Shown here: piece by piece, positions 15,165-20,721 of the stretch
Position numbering within the stretch: the stretch's first letter is position 1
Layout of the letters: each line of letters begins with the position of its first letter
NCBI GenBank assembly: GCA_020852535.1
Contig: JADZAO010000053.1
Coordinates: 1 to 20,721, forward strand
Direction of reading: 5' to 3'
From: Paracoccaceae bacterium
GTDB lineage: Bacteria > Pseudomonadota > Alphaproteobacteria > Rhodobacterales > Rhodobacteraceae
DNA length: 20,721 bases
Position numbers and translations under genes: made by a program
The notes under the pieces: model-generated
Told to the model about the DNA's origin: nothing
Seen by the model: only the letters and a program-made list of their open reading frames with translations
Database searches by the model: none

Positions 15165-16358
15165 ATGCTGGTTGAAAAGCGCGTCCTTCTGATCATCGGC
15201 GGCGGTATTGCTGCCTACAAAACGCTGGAATTAATCCGCCTATTGCGCGGTCAGGGCGCCGCCGTTACGCCGGTGATGACAAAAGCCGCTTCAGAATTTG
15301 TCACCCCCCTTTCAGTTTCGGCGCTTGCGGGTGAAAAGGTCTATACTCATCTCTTTGACCTTACCGATGAAGCTGAGATGGGTCATATTAATTTGTCTCG
15401 CGTGGCTGATTTGATCGTGGTTGCCCCGGCTACTGCTGATTTGATCGCCCGTATGGCGACTGGTCGCGCCGATGACCTCGCCTCGACCCTGCTTTTGGCG
15501 ACGGATACGCCCGTTCTTCTTGCCCCCGCAATGAACGTCCGCATGTGGCAACACCCTGCCACGCAGCGTAATCTTGCACAAATTCAAGCGGATGGAGCTT
15601 GCCTCGTTGGGCCTGACGAGGGCGAGATGGCTTGTGGCGAATATGGTCTTGGCCGCTTTGCTGAACCTGCCGCTATTTTGTTCGCCATTGACGCGATGCT
15701 GTCCGGTGGCCCGCTTTTGGGCAAGCACGTCATTGTCACCTCTGGTCCGACGCATGAAATTATTGACCCTGTGCGTTACATTGCCAACCGTTCTTCAGGA
15801 GCTCAAGGCGCCGCCATCGCCGTCGCACTGCGTGATCTTGGCGCAAGCGTTAGCTTTGTGACTGGCCCCGCAGCAGTGCCGCCGCCCGTCGGAGTGACTG
15901 TGATTCGTGTAGAAACCGCTGCCGAAATGGCCGCTGCTGTTACTGCAGCTCTACCCGCTGATGCCGCCGTCATGGCGGCCGCCGTGGCTGATTGGCGGGT
16001 TGCCAATGTATCGGATCGCAAGATGAAAAAAGACGGCACGGGCAAAGTGCCCGCCCTGAAATTTGTAGAAAACCCCGATATTTTGCGAGACATTTCAGCT
16101 TCGACACAGCGCCCGAAACTCGTCGTGGGTTTTGCCGCCGAAACCGATGACGTGCTGGTCAATGCGCAAGCCAAACTCGCCCGCAAGGGCTGTGATTGGA
16201 TTGTTGCCAATGACGTTTCACCCGCTTCGGGAATTATGGGTGGTATGGAAAATGCAGTCACAATTTTGTCTGGATCGGGTGTTGAAGTCTGGCCTCGTTT
16301 GTCAAAGGTCGAAGTGGCACGTCGTCTTGCCAGTCGCATCGTGGAGGCGCTGGTATGA
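15165..16358 (+). CDS. coaBC: Bifunctional phosphopantothenoylcysteine decarboxylase/phosphopantothenate-cysteine ligase CoaBC
   Basis: Catalyses two consecutive steps of coenzyme A synthesis: joins cysteine to 4'-phosphopantothenate (CoaB, CTP-dependent) and decarboxylates the product with FMN (CoaC). 397 residues. CoaC domain (about 1-180): GGGIAAYKTLELIRLL, the catalytic His in MGHINLSRVADLIVVAPATA, the PASANT-like PAMNVRMWQHPATQRN, and the active-site Cys in GEMACGEYGLGR. CoaB domain (about 188-395): VIVTSGPTHEIIDPVRYIAN with RSSG, then AAAVADWRV and KMKKDG. The ATG at 15165 has GGAG at 15153-15156; a TTG at 15159 is too close to it. Its stop overlaps the dut start (ATGA). Confidence 0.95.
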   Translation: MLVEKRVLLIIGGGIAAYKTLELIRLLRGQGAAVTPVMTKAASEFVTPLSVSALAGEKVYTHLFDLTDEAEMGHINLSRVADLIVVAPATADLIARMATGRADDLASTLLLATDTPVLLAPAMNVRMWQHPATQRNLAQIQADGACLVGPDEGEMACGEYGLGRFAEPAAILFAIDAMLSGGPLLGKHVIVTSGPTHEIIDPVRYIANRSSGAQGAAIAVALRDLGASVSFVTGPAAVPPPVGVTVIRVETAAEMAAAVTAALPADAAVMAAAVADWRVANVSDRKMKKDGTGKVPALKFVENPDILRDISASTQRPKLVVGFAAETDDVLVNAQAKLARKGCDWIVANDVSPASGIMGGMENAVTILSGSGVEVWPRLSKVEVARRLASRIVEALV

Positions 16359-16822
16359 CACCGACGGTAAAAATCCTTTGGGAGGATTGGGCTGACCGTA
16401 GTCTTCCTTTACCTGCCTATGAAACCATTGGTGCAGCTGGCGCTGACATCCGGGCCAACTTGCCGCCAGACCAGCGTGAGGCGGGTATTACACTTGTCTC
16501 GATGCAGCGTCTGATTGCGCCTGTTGGAATTCGTATAGAAATACCAATTGGTTACGAAATTCAGATCCGCCCGCGTTCGGGCCTTGCTTTGAGATACGGT
16601 GTTACTTTGCCTAACACACCTGGCACCATCGACAGCGACTATCGTGGTCCTTTGGGGGTTGCCTTAGTCAATCTGTCCGACCAGCCCTATATCATCCGCC
16701 ACGGTGATCGGATCGCGCAGATCGTGGTCGCGCCTGTTCTGCAAGCGGAGTTCCAAGTGGTTGATAGCCTGAGTGAAACGGCACGTGGCATGGGCGGTTT
16801 TGGCTCGACGGGCAAGGCGTGA
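16355..16822 (+). CDS. dut: dUTP diphosphatase (trimeric dUTPase)
   Basis: Hydrolyses dUTP to dUMP and pyrophosphate, keeping uracil out of DNA and supplying dUMP for dTMP synthesis. All five motifs of the trimeric family are present in 155 residues: AGADIRAN (1), RPRSGLA (2), LPNTPGTIDSDYRG (3), GDRIAQIVVAP (4), and the C-terminal RGMGGFGSTG (5). The ATG overlaps the coaBC stop (ATGA) and the TGA overlaps the GTG of the next gene (GTGA), so three genes are translated as a tight operon. The coaBC-dut pair is conserved in many proteobacteria. Confidence 0.96.
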   Translation: MTPTVKILWEDWADRSLPLPAYETIGAAGADIRANLPPDQREAGITLVSMQRLIAPVGIRIEIPIGYEIQIRPRSGLALRYGVTLPNTPGTIDSDYRGPLGVALVNLSDQPYIIRHGDRIAQIVVAPVLQAEFQVVDSLSETARGMGGFGSTGKA

Positions 16823-17859
16823 TCCTTGTCCTTGGCCTTGCTGCGATGCTTTGGATGCTCAGTGCTGTCCTTGGTGCGCCAAAGATACTGCGCTTTGGGC
16901 TGATCGGTTTTTTGTGGCTGGTGGTTGTTATGCTGCATCTGACCTTACCCGATGGCCAAATCTTGCGAATGGCAACTGGTGAGGACGTCCGTATCTGGTT
17001 GATTTTGGGTATATTCTTCGCTCTTTCTTTGATCTACCGTCGTCTGCTTGCCGTTCTGCGTCGCAAGGCCGCATCGCAAACTTTTAAAGCTGAAGAATTC
17101 ACTAGAGCTTTCCGACCTGTCGAACTCGACCGCTATTCCCGTCATATTATGCTGCGCGAGATTGGCGGGGCTGGTCAAAGGAAATTGAAGAATTCGAAGG
17201 TTTTGGTGATTGGCGCAGGTGGTCTTGGTAGCCCCGTGATGCTTTATTTGGCGGGGGCGGGGGTTGGCATCATAGGTGTGGTGGACGACGACACGGTTGA
17301 TGGGTCGAACCTGCAACGCCAGATTATTCATGCCGACCAACGTATCGGGATGCCTAAGGTGTTTTCCGCCGAACAGACCATGCGGGCGCTTAATCCTTTC
17401 ATTGAAGTGCGTCCCTATTACCGCCGCTTGACTGAGGTTAACGCCGAAATACTTTTTGCTGATTATGACTTGATTCTTGACGGTACCGACAATTTTGATA
17501 CCCGCTACATGGTGAACCGTGTCGCGGTGAAGCTGGAAAAACCATTGATCACAGCTGCTATTTCCCAGTGGGAGGGGCAGCTTTTGCTGTCTTGTCCGGC
17601 CCGTAATACGCCTTGCTATGAATGCGTTTTTCCCACCAGCCCGGTTCCCGAATTGGTGCCTTCTTGCGCCGAGGCGGGTGTAGCGGCTCCTCTCCCTGGT
17701 GTTATCGGTGGGATGATGGCGGTTGAGGCGGTCAAGCATATTACCGGCGCAGGAGAGACGTTGCAGGGGCGGTTGATGATTTACGATGCGCTCTATGCCG
17801 AGACACGGGTGATTACAGTCCGTCGTAGATCCGACTGTGCGGTTTGTGGCAGTGCATGA
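16819..17859 (+). CDS. E1-like HesA/MoeB/ThiF-family adenylyltransferase with N-terminal membrane segments
   Basis: A 346-residue protein. Residues 1-80 hold about three hydrophobic segments (LGLAAMLWMLSAVLG, IGFLWLVVVMLHLTL, IWLILGIFFALSLIY) followed by a basic stretch. The rest is an E1-like domain (PF00899): RYSRHIMLREIGGAGQRKL, the ATP loop GAGGLGSPVMLYLAGAGVG, DDDTVDGSNLQRQIIH, LDGTDNFDTRYMVN, and two zinc Cys pairs, CYEC and CAVC. Such proteins adenylate the C-terminal Gly of a sulfur-carrier protein (MoaD or ThiS). The membrane part is unusual for MoeB but I recall it in Rhodobacterales. GTG start at 16819 overlaps the dut stop (GTGA). Which carrier it serves is not shown. Confidence 0.88.
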   Translation: MILVLGLAAMLWMLSAVLGAPKILRFGLIGFLWLVVVMLHLTLPDGQILRMATGEDVRIWLILGIFFALSLIYRRLLAVLRRKAASQTFKAEEFTRAFRPVELDRYSRHIMLREIGGAGQRKLKNSKVLVIGAGGLGSPVMLYLAGAGVGIIGVVDDDTVDGSNLQRQIIHADQRIGMPKVFSAEQTMRALNPFIEVRPYYRRLTEVNAEILFADYDLILDGTDNFDTRYMVNRVAVKLEKPLITAAISQWEGQLLLSCPARNTPCYECVFPTSPVPELVPSCAEAGVAAPLPGVIGGMMAVEAVKHITGAGETLQGRLMIYDALYAETRVITVRRRSDCAVCGSA

Positions 17860-18103
17860 ATATTGGGAAGGCAAAGATGATGCCGCCCTATTTGTTACGG
17901 CAGTCAAGCCATGTATAGGTAAGCCGCAATTTGATTTTTGTTTAAGGCGATTAAGCCCGCATCGCTTGGCGGAACATCGTTTGGTTGTTATCTTCGTCGA
18001 GTGCTATTTTAACTTTTAGTCCTGCGTTGATGATGGTTGGGTATCATGCCTTGGCGCTTCATTTCGCCGTTTGGTATAGATTTTATAGATAAGAGGCCAA
18101 GAG

Positions 18104-18664
18104 TTGACTGTATCAGGCGGAGACGAAACTTTCTTGCTTCCGAGTCTGACTCTAGTTACGGGCGGAGCACGGTCGGGCAAATCACGACTAGCTGAAGCCT
18201 TGGTTACGGGCAGTGGGCAAATATGCCGTTATATTGCTACTGCACAGCCATGGGATGACGAGATGCGTGACCGCATTGCCCAGCATCAGACTGATCGTGG
18301 CGCTGCGTGGATTACCGTCGAAGCTCCGCTTGACCTGCCTTCTGCTTTGGCCGGTACAGGACCTGGTGAAGCCGTTCTGATCGACTGTGCCACACTTTGG
18401 CTGACCAACCATCTCCTTGCTGATCATGATTTGGACGCTCAAGTCTCTAGCTTTTTAGCTGCTTGCTTAGCGTGTAAGTTTTCTATCGTTGTGGTTTCGA
18501 ACGAGGTAGGCTGGGGTATCGTTCCAGACAATGCATTGGCGCGGAGGTTTCGTGATGCGCAAGGCCGCCTTAATCAGCGGATCGCCGTCGAGGCCGGGTT
18601 GGTGGTGGGTGTTATGGCGGGCCTGCCGATGGTGCTGAAGGGGGTGCTTCCTCCGTGGATGTGA
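18104..18664 (+). CDS. cobU: Bifunctional adenosylcobinamide kinase/adenosylcobinamide-phosphate guanylyltransferase
   Basis: Phosphorylates adenosylcobinamide and then attaches GMP, preparing the lower-ligand step of cobalamin synthesis. The 186-residue protein has the P-loop VTGGARSGKSRLAEAL near residue 18, IATAQPWDDEM with DRIAQHQTDRG (the His accepts GMP), and the family signature VSNEVGWGIVPDNALARRFRD. It starts at TTG 18104: no ATG or GTG lies in frame near the N-terminus, and AAGAGG at 18091-18096 gives 7-base spacing. The 244 bases upstream show no cobalamin riboswitch that I can recognise. It overlaps the phosphatase gene by 10 bases. Confidence 0.92.
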   Translation: MTVSGGDETFLLPSLTLVTGGARSGKSRLAEALVTGSGQICRYIATAQPWDDEMRDRIAQHQTDRGAAWITVEAPLDLPSALAGTGPGEAVLIDCATLWLTNHLLADHDLDAQVSSFLAACLACKFSIVVVSNEVGWGIVPDNALARRFRDAQGRLNQRIAVEAGLVVGVMAGLPMVLKGVLPPWM

Positions 18665-19239
18665 CACGCTTTTGGTGGGTGCGTCATGGGCCGACGCATG
18701 AAAAGACTTTGGTTGGTTGGCGCGACGTACCTGCCGATCTGTCCGATACTGTCGTTTTGGCGCGGCTGCACAGCTATCTGCCGACAGGCGCAATTCTTGT
18801 TTCCTCCGATCTGATACGCGCTGTTTCTACCGCTGATGCCATCGGGATGGGGCGTTTGCGCCTGCCACATGAGTTCGCCCTGCGTGAGTTGCACTTCGGT
18901 GATTGGGATGGAAAACATTGGTCAGAAGTGGCTAAAACCCATCCCGATCTGTCCCGCTCTTATTGGGAAAATCCAGGTGACCATTGTCCGCCTAATGGCG
19001 AAAGTTGGAACACAGCTGCATCACGGGTCGCAGGCGCTGTGTCACGCCTTCTTCAGGCCCATGCAGGCCGCGATGTTGTGATTGTTTCTCATTTCGGCGT
19101 GATCTTGACACAGGTACAACGTGTCTTGGGATGCTCAAGGGCGGAGATTTTGGCACAGCCGGTGGATAACTTGTCGGTCACGCGGATAGATTATGAGCAG
19201 GGCCGCTGGTCACTTGGCCCTGTCAATCATATCGCGTGA
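18655..19239 (+). CDS. Histidine phosphatase family protein, possible alpha-ribazole phosphatase
   Basis: A 194-residue member of the branch-1 histidine phosphatases (PF00300). The catalytic His lies in WVRHGPTHEKTLVGW, followed by SSDLIRAVSTADA, the ELHFGDWDGKHW segment usual in CobC, and the second His in VIVSHFGVILTQ. Overlap with cobU makes CobC (alpha-ribazole-5'-phosphate phosphatase, last dephosphorylation in cobalamin assembly) the likely role, but sequence alone cannot exclude a general phosphatase. Start GTG at 18655 has a GGGGG stretch about 10 bases before it; a GTG at 18661, overlapping the cobU TGA, is the alternative. Confidence 0.85.
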   Translation: MDVTRFWWVRHGPTHEKTLVGWRDVPADLSDTVVLARLHSYLPTGAILVSSDLIRAVSTADAIGMGRLRLPHEFALRELHFGDWDGKHWSEVAKTHPDLSRSYWENPGDHCPPNGESWNTAASRVAGAVSRLLQAHAGRDVVIVSHFGVILTQVQRVLGCSRAEILAQPVDNLSVTRIDYEQGRWSLGPVNHIA

Positions 19240-19395
19240 TTGCCATCTCTATGAATTGTCGTTTGGTATTCTTTATCGCCGCAAGTGATTAAGGCAGTTA
19301 GTTTTAGGCTGATCCTAGTACAGTAATATAGCACGAGCGGAAATTTCCGTTTGTGTGGCGATGAGTTAGGACACGTGTGTTGTGGATCGGTTTAA

Positions 19396-19411
19396 AATTT
19401 TCTAGAAAATT
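19396..19411. repeat. 16-base perfect palindrome at the 3' end of gshB
   Basis: AATTTTCTAGAAAATT is its own reverse complement and lies 14 bases after the gshB stop, in the 186-base gap between two convergent genes. The stem is nearly all A-T, so it is weak as a terminator; it might be a bidirectional termination or binding site. Confidence 0.35.
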
Positions 19412-19425
19412 CGTAGTTGCTGCAA

Positions 19426-20367
19426 TCAACGCTTCTTAGCCTCGATTACCTTCCAAATATGGGCAGAGGCGTTGGTGCCGTCGAATCGTTCAAGTTCTTG
19501 CAGACCGGTGGGCGAAGTTACGTTGATTTCGGTTAGGTAATCTCCAATCACGTCGATGCCGACGAAGATCTGGCCTTTCTCTTTCAAAGTCGGACCAATG
19601 GCCGCGCAAATTTCCAGATCGCGTGGCGTCAGTCCGATCTTTTCGGGCCGTCCGCCAACATGTATGTTTGAACGAGTTTCGCCAGTTTGCGGCACGCGGT
19701 TGATCGCGCCCACAGGCTCGCCATCAACGAGAATGACTCGCTTATCGCCCTTTGCTACATCCGGTATAAATTTCTGCACGATCACAGGCTCGCGGTTTAT
19801 GCCGGTGAAGAGCTCGTGTAGCGAGGAAAGGTTACGATCGTTCCGGTCGAGCCGAAATACACCCGCGCCGCCGTTGCCGTAGAGTGGTTTGAGGATGATA
19901 TCGCCATGTCGGTCCTTGAAGGCACGGATAGTAGCGAGGTCACGGGTAATCGTGGTGGGCGGAATAAGATCAGGGAAACGCAGAACCAACAACTTTTCTG
20001 GACTGTTGCGTACCCAGAATGGATTATTCACTACCAGCGTTCGAGGATGGATCATTTCAAGGATATGGGTCGTTGTGATATAGCCCATGTCGAAGGGGGG
20101 ATCCTGTCGTAACCAGATCACGTCGAAGTCGGCTAGATTTATTTCGCTCTCGGCCCCATAGCTTACATGGTTGCCAAGATCGCGCTGCAGCTCGATTGGG
20201 AATCCTCGCGCTGTCACACGGCCCTCACTGTAAGCCAGCTTGTCGGGTGTGTAAAAGAAGAGCGAATGTCCTCGCACCTGTGCTTCCAACGCAATGCGAA
20301 ACGTGCTGTCGGTGTTAATATCGATCGATCCGATGGGGTCCATTTGTAATGCGACCTTGAGCGACAT
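19426..20367 (-). CDS. gshB: Glutathione synthase
   Basis: ATP-grasp ligase that joins glycine to gamma-glutamylcysteine to make glutathione in the cytoplasm. The 313-residue protein has the family N-terminus LKVALQMDPIGSIDINTDST, WLRQDPPFDMGYITTTHILE, the ATP-grasp glycine loop LKPLYGNGGAGVFRL, QKFIPDVAKGDKRVILVDGE, and the metal-binding C-terminal VGIDVIGDYLTEINVTSPTG. Length matches the family. The ATG at 20367 has AAGAGGTG just upstream. In relatives rsmI and yraN precede gshB (from memory); here yraN is decayed just upstream, so the operon has lost a member. All catalytic segments look intact. Confidence 0.96.
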   Translation of the reverse strand: MSLKVALQMDPIGSIDINTDSTFRIALEAQVRGHSLFFYTPDKLAYSEGRVTARGFPIELQRDLGNHVSYGAESEINLADFDVIWLRQDPPFDMGYITTTHILEMIHPRTLVVNNPFWVRNSPEKLLVLRFPDLIPPTTITRDLATIRAFKDRHGDIILKPLYGNGGAGVFRLDRNDRNLSSLHELFTGINREPVIVQKFIPDVAKGDKRVILVDGEPVGAINRVPQTGETRSNIHVGGRPEKIGLTPRDLEICAAIGPTLKEKGQIFVGIDVIGDYLTEINVTSPTGLQELERFDGTNASAHIWKVIEAKKR

Positions 20368-20446
20368 GGGGCACCTCTTTCTTCTTCATCGCCTTTGATG
20401 GCGCATAGTAAGGGCGGATGCAAATCCGTCAGACGATGAAGGCGTT

Positions 20447-20721
20447 TTACGGTGTCTTAATTGCTTTTATAGCATCGACTAAGGCTACATTAAAATGAAC
20501 ATTGGTCAGTTGACCTTTGGGCTTCCCTGTAAGGAGTTCAGATGCCGCGTATATATGCGGTTTATGTGTTGCCTTGTTAGGTGTTTGGTAGCTTTTCATG
20601 GGTGTGGTTTTGCTTGGTCTTGGTGAAAATTACCTTGTTATTATTGCTGGAGATTCGGTTGATTTTGCCTTTTGACCTGCGTCAACGTCGGGTGCGGACC
20701 GCCCATTTTAAGCGACTATGA
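20447..20721 (-). pseudogene. yraN: YraN/UPF0102 nuclease-fold protein gene, decayed (continues beyond window)
   Basis: Minus-strand pieces in two frames match YraN in order. First frame: VRTRR, then TGA (20684-20682) where the family has Trp (RRWRGKGGEID), then RRSKGKINRISS and NNNKVIFTKTKQNHTHEKL, matching GGEIDLIARDGDxVIFVEVK; it stops at 20579-20577. Second frame: HKPHIYAASELLTGKPKGQL and TNVHFNVALVDAI, matching the C-terminal RIYAAASEFLAGEPRGQLTPVRFDVALVDA, ending at TAA 20449-20447. The GGEID and EVK catalytic residues of this endonuclease-like fold are altered (Gly-Lys-Ile-Asn; Thr-Lys-Thr-Lys). At least one stop and one frameshift. It lies 80 bases before gshB, the expected place. Confidence 0.8.

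Noticed and set aside
17860..18103. Cobalamin riboswitch upstream of cobU
   Set aside because: I could not find the B12-box consensus or the usual helices in these 244 bases.
1..20721. CRISPR arrays, phage genes, insertion sequences, tRNA or rRNA genes
   Set aside because: No regular spaced repeats, transposase or integrase motifs, and no cloverleaf or rRNA-like sequence were seen.

Overview
The window is a chromosomal stretch from an alphaproteobacterium, most likely of the order Rhodobacterales. The gene order (MidA-type methyltransferase/lgt/ubiK, ybjN-proC, paired PaaI thioesterases, BMP-type ABC transporter, nifU-tsaB-rimI, coaBC-dut-E1-like, cobU-phosphatase, gshB) and the protein sequences look like that group as I recall it. 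By eye the G+C is close to half, low for free-living members of the group.

Layout. 1-1558 (minus): partial MidA-type methyltransferase and lgt. 1762-3959 (plus): ubiK, a 580-base gap, then ybjN and proC. 3956-4097: remains of a CsaA-like tRNA-binding protein gene directly behind proC. 4443-5422 (plus): two overlapping PaaI-type thioesterases. 5419-5604 (plus): remains of a MATE efflux gene. 5629-5823 (minus): remains of a purine-nucleoside phosphorylase gene. 5858-10495 (minus): an intact four-gene BMP-family ABC importer. 10669-12249 (minus): rimI, tsaB and an NFU-type scaffold gene. 12379-12567 (minus): remains of a universal stress protein gene. 12566-14584 (minus): M3 oligopeptidase. 14585-15164: long unassigned gap. 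15165-17859 (plus): coaBC, dut and a membrane-anchored E1-like protein in an overlapping operon. 18104-19239 (plus): cobU and a histidine phosphatase. 19426-20367 (minus): gshB. 20447-20721 (minus): remains of yraN, running off the window.

The intact genes are housekeeping: lipoprotein maturation, quinone assembly, proline, CoA, dUTP control, tRNA t6A modification, Fe-S assembly, cobalamin and glutathione. The importer probably takes up nucleosides; the dead phosphorylase at the end of its operon supports that.

The main result is decay. Five gaps between intact genes hold recognisable remains of genes that related bacteria carry at the same places, broken by frameshifts, stops and deletions. 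This pattern suggests a genome in active reduction (host-associated or otherwise under relaxed selection). I found no CRISPR array, prophage, insertion sequence, tRNA or rRNA, and no convincing new defence or metabolic system. Family and synteny comparisons are from memory; no search was run.
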